Source of the DNA: an uncultured Flavihumibacter sp.
Lineage (GTDB): Bacteria > Bacteroidota > Bacteroidia > Chitinophagales > Chitinophagaceae
DNA length: 64,000 bases
NCBI GenBank assembly: GCA_902168105.1
Contig: CABHOY010000055.1
Span: 310,001 to 374,000 of the forward strand
Direction: 5' to 3'
How positions within the stretch are numbered: position 1 is the first letter of the stretch; each line of letters starts with the position of its first letter. Below the pieces are notes generated by a model that did not search any database, was not told where the DNA came from, and saw only the letters and a list, made by a program, of their open reading frames with translations. Both the position numbers and the translations under genes were made by a program. Shown here in pieces: positions 45,110-53,418 of this stretch.

Positions 45110-46027
45110 TTAATTAAACGTTGTTCTGAATTTGAGGGGTGTTGTGCCGGTCCTGGTTTTGAATAATTTATTAAATGACTGTGGATGTTCAAATCCCAGT
45201 TCATAGGCTATCTCACTCACTGATAATTGTGAAGTGGTTAAGAACTCCTTCGCTCTTTCAATCACTTTATTATGAATATGTTGCTGGGTTCCTTGTCCTG
45301 TTAAGGTCCTTAACATATCACTCAGATAATTAGGCGAAACATTGAGCTGTGCAGAAACATATTGTACTGATGGAAGTCCTGACTGCTGCACCATGCCACT
45401 GTTAAAATAGTTCGACAACAGATCTTCCAGTTTGCCCAGCAGGTCATGATTCACTTTTTTACGTGTAATGAACTGCCTGTTATAGAACCTGTTGCAATAG
45501 CTGAGTAACAGGTCGAGATTTGCAACCATCACATCCTGGCTGAAATTGTCGATATTGGTATGATACTCCTGCTCGATATTGACCAGTATAGAGGCAATGG
45601 TTATTTTTTCTTTTTCCGAGAGATGTAATGCCTCGTTCGCGGCATAAGAAAAGAAACCATAGTCTTTTATAGTTTTAGCCAACGGATAACCATGCAACAG
45701 ATCAGGATGAAAGATCACCCATTGCACGGTAAAATCCTGTTCACCGGCCAATTCCACACCAGATACCTGTCCCGGTCCCTGGAAGGCCATTACACCTTCA
45801 CTGAAATCATAATCGTGCTGACCGTATTTCACTTTCCCTTTAAAACCCTCTTTAATACAGATCGCATAAAAGTTGATCACTACGTTATCTGCCTCGGGGT
45901 GCTGGTATTGCATGCTTTTGGAGTACATAACAGATATCAGCGGATGCTCCGGTTTAGGCAGCCCGAGTAGATCGTGTAATGCTGAAAGAGAATTCAGTAC
46001 AATATGCGCTGGTCTTTTAGATGCCAT
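45110..46027 (-). CDS. AraC family transcriptional regulator
   Basis: 305 residues. N-terminal cupin-like domain (VVINFYAICIKEGFKGKVKYGQHDYDFSEGVMAF), C-terminal AraC HTH pair (~205-300: SVQYVSAQLNVSPNYLSDML and LSVSEIAYELGFEHPQSFNKLF). Likely regulator of the SDR gene upstream, 42 bases away. Not an obvious SOS regulator although imuA follows. Confidence 0.9.
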   Translation of the reverse strand: MASKRPAHIVLNSLSALHDLLGLPKPEHPLISVMYSKSMQYQHPEADNVVINFYAICIKEGFKGKVKYGQHDYDFSEGVMAFQGPGQVSGVELAGEQDFTVQWVIFHPDLLHGYPLAKTIKDYGFFSYAANEALHLSEKEKITIASILVNIEQEYHTNIDNFSQDVMVANLDLLLSYCNRFYNRQFITRKKVNHDLLGKLEDLLSNYFNSGMVQQSGLPSVQYVSAQLNVSPNYLSDMLRTLTGQGTQQHIHNKVIERAKEFLTTSQLSVSEIAYELGFEHPQSFNKLFKTRTGTTPLKFRTTFN

Positions 46028-46069
46028 GTTACTTCGGATTTATGTGCAGACAGGTTAAAATTATTAAAG

Positions 46070-46888
46070 TTATTTGAGCTGGCTCATAACAATCTTATCA
46101 TAGATCCTGTCTCCAAACCATCTGCGGATAAAAAGAGCTGGTTTGGCAAAGTTCCCTGCTACATAGCGGATAGCAGGTTTTTCGGCTTTAATGGCTTTAG
46201 ATACTACATTAGCAATAACATCAGGAGAGGAGGACTGTGCTTTTTGTATGGATTTTTCAACGGCGGCAAGAAGGGCTTTGTACATTGATGAATAAGGGCC
46301 AGGCGCTGCAAGTTGCTTCATATGCGGTATCGAGACGTCGCCAAACTCCGTCGCAATCATTCCGGGCTCTATGATCACAACATCTATTCCGAATGGTTTA
46401 ACTTCCAGCCGCAGGCAATCTGACCATCCTTCTAATGCATGTTTCGATGCATGATACCAGGATGATAATGGTGCATATACTTTACCCGACATTGAAGACG
46501 TGTTGATGATCCTGCCGGATTGCTGTTGCCGCATAATAGGTAACACTGCTTTTGTTAATGCTGCCACGCCAAACACGTTCGTTTCAAATTGCTCACGTGC
46601 TTCAGTAATATCAACATCCTCAACAGCACCAATGATCCCATAACCTGCATTATTGAAGAGAACATCTATCCGTCCCTGTTCTTTTACAATAACAGATACC
46701 GTATGCTGAACAGCTTCATGGTCATTTACATCCAGCTGTAGCACCCGTGCGCCATGGCCTGCTAACTCATTCAATTTATCCATCCGCCTCGCAGTGGCGT
46801 AAACGATGTATCCTTCATTGATCAGCCGGATAGCAGTGGCTTTGCCTATTCCTGATGATGCGCCTGTGATCAGTATTACTTTTTTCAT
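46070..46888 (-). CDS. SDR family oxidoreductase
   Basis: 272 residues. Classical short-chain dehydrogenase: cofactor loop ITGASSGIGKAT, LDVNDHEAVQ, NNAGYGIIGAV, catalytic Ser in NTSSMSGKV and YHASK (Tyr/Lys). Arg after the glycine loop region (ATARRMDK) suggests NADP(H). Substrate unknown. Same strand as the following AraC gene. Confidence 0.92.
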   Translation of the reverse strand: MKKVILITGASSGIGKATAIRLINEGYIVYATARRMDKLNELAGHGARVLQLDVNDHEAVQHTVSVIVKEQGRIDVLFNNAGYGIIGAVEDVDITEAREQFETNVFGVAALTKAVLPIMRQQQSGRIINTSSMSGKVYAPLSSWYHASKHALEGWSDCLRLEVKPFGIDVVIIEPGMIATEFGDVSIPHMKQLAAPGPYSSMYKALLAAVEKSIQKAQSSSPDVIANVVSKAIKAEKPAIRYVAGNFAKPALFIRRWFGDRIYDKIVMSQLK

Positions 46889-46989
46889 CTTATAACCTTA
46901 TTGGTATTACACTGCAAAGGTCAATTTCAGAGAAAAAATAAAAGTAGCCTGTTTACGGATTTTTGTAGTCTGATTTAGGCAGATGATCA

Positions 46990-47787
46990 TCAGATCTTAC
47001 TGGGCGCCATCCCATACATTTTCTTAAACGCAAAGGAGAAGTGGGAGAGGTCTTCAAATCCCACATCAATATAGACATCTGAAGGAGCTACGCCTTTTTC
47101 CTTGATCCGGTAATAAGCTTCCTGCAACCTTTTCTGCTGTAGCCATTTACCCGGTGGTGTGTCAAACTCTTTTTCAAAGTCGCGCTTAAAGGTCGAAAGA
47201 CTTCTGCCGGTCAGATAAGCAAATCTGTCCAGCGACACATTGAAATGGAAGTTCTTGTTCATAAATGCCTGCAGGTCGATCTTCCCGGGTTCTGTCAGGT
47301 CGAACAGGATATCTTTCAACATTGGATTTGTTTGCAGCAGAATGGCAATCGCTTCTTTTACTTTTAATGACAGCAACACTTCATTATTCCCCTTCATCAA
47401 CGCATCGTATGGTTGTAAGGAATCCATATAACTTTTCAAAAGGGGGTGGGAGTGTAGCAATATGGCAGGTGGGGTTTGCAGATGTTTCTCTGATGTATAC
47501 CCATACTCAGTACCGAAACTCCTGAGTGTTTGCTGGTCCAGGTATACGGAGATGTTTTTATACTCACCATTTGCCGGAGGCTGTTTAGTGAATTTTATCA
47601 GACTGTTTCTTTTGGTTAACCGGAAATCGCCTTCCCGGAAAATATACTGTTTCTCTCCATCAGTCATGATGAGCGTACCGGATAGCTGATAACTGAATAC
47701 ATGTTCGGATACAAATTGTTCGCCCTCTCTTACCTGGTTATAGTAACAGGAGTAAGTGATCTGGTTCAATGTTTTTTGCTCATTCAT
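46990..47787 (-). CDS. AraC family transcriptional regulator
   Basis: 265 residues. N-terminal half is a cupin-like sensing domain (VFSYQLSGTLIMTDGEKQYIFREGDF, FTKQPPANGEYKNISVYLD); C-terminal AraC HTHs (SLDRFAYLTGRSLSTFKRDFEKEF, YIDVGFEDLSHFSFAFKKMYG). Belongs with the SDR gene at 47860, 72 bases upstream. Confidence 0.9.
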   Translation of the reverse strand: MNEQKTLNQITYSCYYNQVREGEQFVSEHVFSYQLSGTLIMTDGEKQYIFREGDFRLTKRNSLIKFTKQPPANGEYKNISVYLDQQTLRSFGTEYGYTSEKHLQTPPAILLHSHPLLKSYMDSLQPYDALMKGNNEVLLSLKVKEAIAILLQTNPMLKDILFDLTEPGKIDLQAFMNKNFHFNVSLDRFAYLTGRSLSTFKRDFEKEFDTPPGKWLQQKRLQEAYYRIKEKGVAPSDVYIDVGFEDLSHFSFAFKKMYGMAPSKI

Positions 47788-47859
47788 ATCATCCCCGGTT
47801 ATAATTAAACAGCATAGCTGCCGAAGCAGCTATGCGTAATGATTCAAAGCTAAGAATTA

Positions 47860-48696
47860 TTATTTAGTATCGTCCCCGTCGGTAGAATTGCTGACAGTAA
47901 GCCATTTTTCCAACTCATCCCGTCTCATTGCATCTACCTGTTTCAGCAGGGAAGTGGCATCACTGCCTAATACAAGATGTACAGGAGGCTCCGGATGATC
48001 TGCCAGTTCAACCAGCACCTTTGCGGCTTTATCAGGGTTCCCTTTGGGAATGAACTGTTTGTTTTTGTACATTTCACTTCTGCTGTCAACAGTAGATTCA
48101 TAACCTTCTATCTGCTCGGCATAAGACATAGAGTCTCCACCCCAATCCGTACGGAAGCCACCAGGTTCTACTGAAGTAACCTTGATACCCAGTGGTGCCA
48201 CTTCTTTTGCCAGTGCTTCGCTAAATCCTGATAAACCCCATTTTGCGCTCTGGTACATGCTTAATCCTATACTGGTTATTCGTCCGCCAACTGAACTTAC
48301 CTGTAATATCCTGCCAGCACGTTGCTTTCTCATATGTGGGAGTACCGCCCTTGTAATTTCAACCGGGGCATAAAGGTTGGTTTCAAACTGGCTGCGTACC
48401 TGTTCTTCGGTAAAAGCTTCTGCAGCGCCCATAATACCGAATCCGGCGTTATTAACCAGCACATCTATGCGGCCAAAACGAGCAATGGTATCTTCCACTG
48501 CTTTATAAACCTGTTTATGATCTGTTACATCCAATTGAACGGGCATAATATGATCGCCATATTGCTCAACCAGGTCATTCAATTGTTGAGGATTTCTCGC
48601 GGTCGCTGCTACAAAGTCGCCTTTTGCCAGTACTGCTGTTGTAATACTTCTTCCCAATCCTCTTGAACTGCCTGTGATAAACCATACTTTATTCAT
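47860..48696 (-). CDS. SDR family oxidoreductase
   Basis: 278 residues. Cofactor loop ITGSSRGLGRSI, LDVTDHKQVYK, NNAGFGIMGAAE, VSSVGGRI with catalytic Ser and YQSAKWG with Tyr/Lys; ATARNPQQL suggests NADP(H). Diverged paralogue of the 46070 protein (shared FGIMGA/YGIIGA, QFETNLY/QFETNVF and VLPHMRKQ/VLPIMRQQ segments). Confidence 0.92.
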   Translation of the reverse strand: MNKVWFITGSSRGLGRSITTAVLAKGDFVAATARNPQQLNDLVEQYGDHIMPVQLDVTDHKQVYKAVEDTIARFGRIDVLVNNAGFGIMGAAEAFTEEQVRSQFETNLYAPVEITRAVLPHMRKQRAGRILQVSSVGGRITSIGLSMYQSAKWGLSGFSEALAKEVAPLGIKVTSVEPGGFRTDWGGDSMSYAEQIEGYESTVDSRSEMYKNKQFIPKGNPDKAAKVLVELADHPEPPVHLVLGSDATSLLKQVDAMRRDELEKWLTVSNSTDGDDTK

Positions 48697-48809
48697 GATC
48701 TGTAGTTTTAAACGTTACCTCAAAATTACAGACTAATGACTGGCGCAGGTTTGTTGGACGGTTCAATTTGCTTTGTTGTAAAGTTCAGGTGAAAACGGCT
48801 ATATAGGCG

Positions 48810-49361
48810 TTAAATATTACTGGGTGATAGCCTGTTGCTAAAGATGGCTTCGGGAGAATCAACCACGGCAAAAGCCTGTAAAGGATCACCATAGAGGAAT
48901 CCTTTTTCTTTCATTATCATGATCTGTTGTACAAAATGATCAAAGAAACCGGCTGAGTTAAGCAGGATGATCTTTTTATCATGGATACTAAGACTGTTCC
49001 ATGCCATCATTTCAATTACTTCATCCAGCGTGCCATAACCGCCCGGTAGAATGATCGCCGCATCGCAAAGACTGTACATCATCTTTTTTCTTGTATGCAT
49101 GTCTTCCACAATGTGGAACTGAGTTAATCTGTCATGTCTGAATTCTCTTTCGACTAAAAGTTCAGGCATTACGCCAATTACATTGCCATTATTCTCCAAT
49201 GCGGCATTGGCCACAGTTCCCATAAGGCCGCTATTGCCTCCTCCGTAAACGAGTGTAATGTTATGCTGGGCAAGCAAGGCGCCAAGTGTTGCGGCATGTA
49301 AAGAAAAAAGTGGATCACTTCCTGGTTTTGAACCACAGAAAACGGCTGCTGATTGAAACAT
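48810..49361 (-). CDS. LOG family protein (TIGR00730-type, cytokinin riboside phosphoribohydrolase-like)
   Basis: 183 residues. SAAVFCGSKPGSDPLF start, GGGNSGLMGTVANAAL, and the LOG signature PGGYGTLDEVIEM. Plant and bacterial LOG proteins release free cytokinin bases from their 5'-monophosphates; in bacteria many act as general nucleotide phosphoribohydrolases. Transcribed alone. Confidence 0.92.
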   Translation of the reverse strand: MFQSAAVFCGSKPGSDPLFSLHAATLGALLAQHNITLVYGGGNSGLMGTVANAALENNGNVIGVMPELLVEREFRHDRLTQFHIVEDMHTRKKMMYSLCDAAIILPGGYGTLDEVIEMMAWNSLSIHDKKIILLNSAGFFDHFVQQIMIMKEKGFLYGDPLQAFAVVDSPEAIFSNRLSPSNI

Positions 49362-49506
49362 GATATTGGAGGATTAAGATGTAATATTAGCGGATAAGAG
49401 TGGAATATTTATGCAGTGTGGAAATTTGGTGGATTGATTATCTTTTGTCATTTCCGTCTCTCTACTATAGAAGTTTATCCTCCATTGTTTTCTTAAGCTC
49501 ATTTGA

Positions 49507-49977
49507 TTATTGCAGCGCTTTACCTCTTGGCCTGTAAACATCATGTATCAGCAGCATTACGGTTGTATTACCGATGTTTTTAGCGGCGTCTGACAAGGGG
49601 CCGCTTACAAAGCCGTCACCTGTTTTTAATTCCATCTCGTGCCTTTGTACTCCCTGGAAATATACGGCTAGTTTACCACCCTGCAACACATATACTGTAT
49701 GATCAGGGTGATTATGAAGCACTGCCGAATCTCCTGGTTTCATGGTGGCTATGTACATTTTTATATTCAGGGTATCGCCAATTTTTTTTACGGAGGTGCC
49801 TCCCGTATGAATGGCATCCATATTTGGGTCATATGGCGGCTGGACGGAGGTGTCCCCGGTCATTGGCATAGTATCTGTTTCCCTATTAGCTGAGCCAGGA
49901 GCAGATCTGTTACAGGCAATTAAAAGAGGCAATAATATCCACGCAGGTAAAATGGGAGTGAAGTTAACCTGTTTCAT
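49507..49977 (-). CDS. cupin-domain lipoprotein
   Basis: 156 residues from ATG 49977, chosen because it begins the lipoprotein signal MKQVNFTPILPAWILLPLLIAC (Cys 22); the frame opens 20 codons earlier. After a linker rich in Thr/Pro/Met, a small cupin (~70-156): MYIATMKPGDSAVLHNHPDHTVYVLQGG with HxH metal-ligand pattern and a closing GDGFVSGPLSDAAKN. Similar proteins bind metal or act as small enzymes; function unknown. Confidence 0.8.
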   Translation of the reverse strand: MKQVNFTPILPAWILLPLLIACNRSAPGSANRETDTMPMTGDTSVQPPYDPNMDAIHTGGTSVKKIGDTLNIKMYIATMKPGDSAVLHNHPDHTVYVLQGGKLAVYFQGVQRHEMELKTGDGFVSGPLSDAAKNIGNTTVMLLIHDVYRPRGKALQ

Positions 49978-50156
49978 AACTGTTTTTTTTAGTGAGGTGA
50001 CAGAATGCTGAATGAACGAAGCCTGGTTGGTAGACAATCTCTATAAGAAATTTACAAAAAATACCACACTTCTCCAATGTTATCATTATAACCTCCCATG
50101 CCGGGTATTTTAAAAAATACAAACAACTTGGTATTTTTCTAATATGGTCAGGGAAG

Positions 50157-50164
50157 TAACTTTG
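50157..50164 (+). promoter_or_regulatory. -7-like element upstream of the subtilase
   Basis: TAACTTTG fits TAnnTTTG, ~125 bases before the ATG. A perfect palindrome GTATTTTAAAAAATAC lies at 50105-50120, 37 bases upstream. Confidence 0.5.
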
Positions 50165-50288
50165 TTTTCGGAAGATTGCTACTGATCAACTTACGCTTTT
50201 TGTTTCTAATAGCGCTTCCTTATCAATCAGCATTGTCAGAATCAATTTTGTCATTCAACATATTTATTTAACCTCTAAACTTAATTAA

Positions 50289-51602
50289 ATGAAAGCTCCA
50301 TTTTTAGGGCAAGCTATGTCAGATATTCCGGAATCCTTTTCAACAAAATATAAGGGAATAGCCAGTCCTGTTCCAGGCGACGACCTAGAGAACCCCATCT
50401 ATACAGGCCGTTATTTCATTGTGCCGGAGAATGGTGAAACTTCATTACAGGAGGCAGTTAACAGTTTCAGTCAGGCAATGGGAATGAGTGTGGCTAGCAG
50501 CAGTGATTACAGTGCCGAGTCGTTTAAAGAAGATAACATAGCTGATGCTGATATCTTCCTATATGAGGATCTTGGCTTTGCACTTGTTTCGGCAGACCAG
50601 GAACAGGTACAGATGATGGAAGCTGTATTGAGTACTCAGCCATTGAGAATAGAGCCAGAACTGGTGATGTATTCCATTCCATTCGAAGGTTCTCCATTAG
50701 TTGAAGGCATTGCCGCTACAAATCCGGTTTCGGTGGCTGCTGCAACATGTACATGGGGAATACAGGCGACAGGAAGTGACATAAGCACATTCACAGGAAA
50801 AAATGTCAAAGTAGCCATATTGGACACCGGCCTGGATCTCCAGCATCCTGATTTTGCCGGACGTGTTCCTGCAGCTAATCAACGTTCGCTGGTGCCTGGA
50901 CTTACCAGTGTACAGGACATGCACGGACATGGAACCCATTGTACCGGTACTGCCTGTGGTAGAAAGGATAATCTAGGTACACGATATGGAGTGGCTGGCG
51001 ATAGTGAGATCTACATTGGTAAAGTACTCGATAACAGTGGCCGTGGTGCCCAGGCATGGGCTATTAATGGTATTAACTGGGCGGTTTCTCAGAATTGTAA
51101 AGTAATATCAATGTCGCTTGGTGCAAAAGTATTTCCCGGAATTTCGTTTGTCACTGCCTACGAACGGGCCGCTGCCAACGCTGTGGCAAATGGCGCTTTA
51201 ATTGTGGCCGCAACGGGCAATGACAGCAGAAGACCGGGGGGACAAATATTTCCGGTGAGCAGCCCTGCCAATTGCCCTTCAGTCGTGGCGGTTGCAGCTG
51301 TCGACAGCGCCCTGGATATTGCTTTCTTCTCAAATAGTTCTGTCAACCCCGGACAGGATGTATATATTGCTGGTCCTGGTGTGGATATTCATTCATCATG
51401 GTTAGTGTCGCAGGGCGGCTATAAGACCATCTCTGGTACAAGCATGGCAACACCACATGTGGCAGGCATTGCAGCACTAATATGGGAGAAGAACCCTTCC
51501 TTTACTCCTTTGCAGGTTAAAACGGAATTGCGTAATTTAGCCAAGTCACTGGTGCCCTTGCTGCCTACTGATATTGGCTTTGGATTGGCAACCGCTCCAT
51601 AA
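50289..51602 (+). CDS. S8 family subtilisin-like protease without signal peptide
   Basis: 437 residues. Catalytic triad: Asp179 in VAILDTGLD, His214 in HGHGTHC, Ser385 in GTSMATPHVAG, plus the oxyanion Asn in VAATGNDS. The N-terminus (MKAPFLGQAMSDIPESF) has no signal peptide or TM helix. The ~165 residues before the catalytic domain include YIFVP-like TGRYFIVPENGETSLQEAVN and SPLVEGIAATN but no standard I9 propeptide; a short I9-like protein is encoded 11 bases downstream instead. A cytosolic or non-classically exported protease is implied. Confidence 0.92.
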   Translation: MKAPFLGQAMSDIPESFSTKYKGIASPVPGDDLENPIYTGRYFIVPENGETSLQEAVNSFSQAMGMSVASSSDYSAESFKEDNIADADIFLYEDLGFALVSADQEQVQMMEAVLSTQPLRIEPELVMYSIPFEGSPLVEGIAATNPVSVAAATCTWGIQATGSDISTFTGKNVKVAILDTGLDLQHPDFAGRVPAANQRSLVPGLTSVQDMHGHGTHCTGTACGRKDNLGTRYGVAGDSEIYIGKVLDNSGRGAQAWAINGINWAVSQNCKVISMSLGAKVFPGISFVTAYERAAANAVANGALIVAATGNDSRRPGGQIFPVSSPANCPSVVAVAAVDSALDIAFFSNSSVNPGQDVYIAGPGVDIHSSWLVSQGGYKTISGTSMATPHVAGIAALIWEKNPSFTPLQVKTELRNLAKSLVPLLPTDIGFGLATAP

Positions 51603-51613
51603 AAGAGAAAAAT

Positions 51614-51847
51614 ATGCAGGTTGATCTAATCATAACACTGAACGAAGATTCTCTTAGTAATCTGAATTCCGTTGTTGAGCGACTCAAGCAGCAGGGTGTT
51701 GCTGTTTCCGATGTTACAACTTACGGCGTGATTATGGGAAAGGGAGATAGTAGTCTTATCAGTAAGTTGTCGAAAGACAAAGAAATTGAATCCGTAATAG
51801 AGGATTACTATACACAATTGCCGCCTCCTGAATCGGGGATACAGTAA
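51614..51847 (+). CDS. small I9-like protein, possible chaperone/inhibitor of the adjacent subtilase
   Basis: 77 residues: QVDLIITLNEDSLSNLNSVV, helix ERLKQQGVAVSDV, strand TTYGVIMGKGD, SLISKLSKDKEIESVIED Y, with the beta-alpha-beta-beta-alpha-beta order of I9/propeptide domains and a C-terminal Glu-rich tail. 11 bases downstream of the protease stop and certainly co-transcribed. Similar short proteins beside S8 genes are often misnamed ketohydroxyglutarate aldolase. Role as folding helper or inhibitor in trans is inferred. Confidence 0.75.
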   Translation: MQVDLIITLNEDSLSNLNSVVERLKQQGVAVSDVTTYGVIMGKGDSSLISKLSKDKEIESVIEDYYTQLPPPESGIQ

Positions 51848-51875
51848 TAATAGTGAGTTAATAATTCAATGTTTA

Positions 51876-51910
51876 AAGCTCAAATCATGTATGATGCATG
51901 ATTTGAGCTT
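51876..51910 (+). terminator. terminator of the subtilase pair
   Basis: Perfect 13-bp stem AAGCTCAAATCAT / ATGATTTGAGCTT, 9-nt loop, followed by TTTTATT; 28 bases after the stop. Confidence 0.88.
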
Positions 51911-52059
51911 TTTTATTCAAGGCCTTCAGATGTGAATATAGTTCCAGCTGAGCCATTTTAAATTCTGTCACTTGGTTTTAAGTTTTAATGCATTGCTTAT
52001 TTTGTAAGCCCGATAAAAATTTTTTTTCAAAACAAGCATTTCCGAATCATCTTATCACT

Positions 52060-52067
52060 TACCTTTG
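52060..52067 (+). promoter_or_regulatory. -7-like element in the 52 kb gap
   Basis: TACCTTTG followed by CAAC, an exact TAnnTTTG match. The first ATG downstream is at 52121. No convincing -33 element. Confidence 0.5.
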
Positions 52068-52120
52068 CAACATTGATATCCCAACGAAATTATTTAACAC
52101 CAAATCTAAATTCCCAAATA

Positions 52121-52261
52121 ATGAAAAATCTAACATTCCTACTACTACCAGTCCTACCACTACTACGTGTAGAAGACGCAGGCAGACAGTTTATTTCCCA
52201 ATCTCCAAAACTTACGTATCCAAATGAAACAACAAACAAATTGCATCCTGGATCTGAATGA
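52121..52261 (+). CDS. possible small secreted peptide
   Basis: 46 residues: MKNLTFLLLPVLPLLRVEDAG looks like a signal peptide, then RQFISQSPKLTYPNETTNKL. A promoter-like element lies ~55 bases upstream. Too short for family recognition; could be chance in AT-rich DNA. Confidence 0.3.
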   Translation: MKNLTFLLLPVLPLLRVEDAGRQFISQSPKLTYPNETTNKLHPGSE

Positions 52262-52451
52262 TCTCTACAATGTGCTGGAGGAAAATAGTAGCCAGCATGT
52301 AAGAACGAATACCAACCTCAATACCTACCGGCCCGCCAAAGTCTTTTACCTATCAAGTGTCATTTCAAAGTTCCCCCTGGCCGCCTGTATGACACATACT
52401 GAAATCAGCCCCCACATTATAAATACAGCAAGTCCTCACCTAAGTCCTTGA
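52224..52451 (+). CDS. possible small protein, 75 residues
   Basis: Begins MKQQTNCILDLNDLYNVLEE, an amphipathic acidic start, with RTNTNLNTYRPAKVFYL in the middle; overlaps the preceding frame by 38 bases. A leader-peptide-like look (acidic N-terminus, Cys and Ser/Thr-rich end) is noted but no modification enzyme is nearby. Weak. Confidence 0.3.
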   Translation: MKQQTNCILDLNDLYNVLEENSSQHVRTNTNLNTYRPAKVFYLSSVISKFPLAACMTHTEISPHIINTASPHLSP

Positions 52452-52675
52452 CTAACTTCGATAGTCGTTTGTGTTCCATTACTGGATGACACTATGTAAC
52501 GCTAAACTAGCGTCAAACGGAGGAACCATACCTAATATCAGTGAAGAATAGGATATCTCGTTCTCTGAATTGAGAATAAGGAATGCTATTGCTGCCGCCG
52601 GCCACACTCAGGCCGGGAACATAATCCTCTACTCCAAAGAATCCAATTAATAAAGATTACCCAAAAATAATTGCA

Positions 52676-53326
52676 ATGCCTAATATAAAGAAAGCTCAAT
52701 CATTCTGGATGTGGTTCATGTGTCATGAGAAGGTTTATTTAAACCTGGAAAATGTAGATGAGTATGAAAAGGATGCATGGTTAGACGAATTGCTTAACCA
52801 ATTGCATAAATACAATAAAGACCTGGGATGTGTGTTGAACCTTATGAATGGTATTCATGCAGAATTAATTATAACTGCAGAAGGAAATTTTAAACTGTTT
52901 GAAGATGTCCTCTTCCTTGTTAATGCCTCTCCTATGTTAGAGGATTGGGATTTTATCAACTTTATATATCCAAATGATGTCACAGGAGCATTTATCTATG
53001 AAGATGTAATATTATATCGGGACGATATTTATTTCAAAGCGAGAAAAAATAATAAACGGTTAGGTTTATTAGATCTTCAGTTATTTATAAAAGATTTCAA
53101 ATGTGTTAGTCAGTCGATGCATTTCAATGATGCAATAAATCTTTTTCTGTTAAATCTTTTAGGGGAAATAGACTTCGCTACAGCTATTGGAAAGCTCACG
53201 GTGAAAGACATGCTGGTTGCTCCAGGGAAAAAGCGTCTTTTCAAATTGCACAAGCTGCCAGAATTTGTATCAAAACATAGTATGATAAGATGCCTCTTTC
53301 CGGCGATGAGAGGATTTATTTTTTGA
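52676..53326 (+). CDS. AT-rich gene of unknown function
   Basis: 216 residues. N-terminal half FWMWFMCHEKVYLNLENVDEYEKDAWLDELLNQLHKYN and ELIITAEGNFKLFEDVLFLVNASPMLEDWDFINFIYP matches a pattern I have seen in Bacteroidota hypothetical proteins near polymorphic-toxin loci (F-W-W-F, ELIITAEGN, AP.L..W), but I cannot name it. Base composition is clearly more AT-rich than the neighbours, which suggests acquisition. The stop is followed by a bidirectional terminator. Confidence 0.65.
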   Translation: MPNIKKAQSFWMWFMCHEKVYLNLENVDEYEKDAWLDELLNQLHKYNKDLGCVLNLMNGIHAELIITAEGNFKLFEDVLFLVNASPMLEDWDFINFIYPNDVTGAFIYEDVILYRDDIYFKARKNNKRLGLLDLQLFIKDFKCVSQSMHFNDAINLFLLNLLGEIDFATAIGKLTVKDMLVAPGKKRLFKLHKLPEFVSKHSMIRCLFPAMRGFIF

Positions 53327-53369
53327 GGTTAACTATGTCGCTATGAGTTGTTGTAGTTCGTAGTAAAAC

Positions 53370-53396
53370 GGCGCTCCGGTATCCACCGGAGGCGCC
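53370..53396. terminator. bidirectional terminator between the unknown gene and the OYE gene
   Basis: GGCGCTCCGGT / ACCGGAGGCGCC with loop ATCC and one bulge, then TTTTATT; on the minus strand preceded by an A-rich stretch that supplies U's. Confidence 0.8.
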
Positions 53397-53418
53397 TTTT
53401 ATTATTTAAAAAATTCAA

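Larger units (their letters stand above)
51848..52675. other. intergenic region with terminator, promoter and small frames
   Basis: 828 bases. Terminator of the protease pair (51876-51910), a TAnnTTTG element (52060-52067), and two small overlapping frames (52121-52261 and 52224-52451). From 52452 to 52675 nothing is recognised. Confidence 0.65.
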
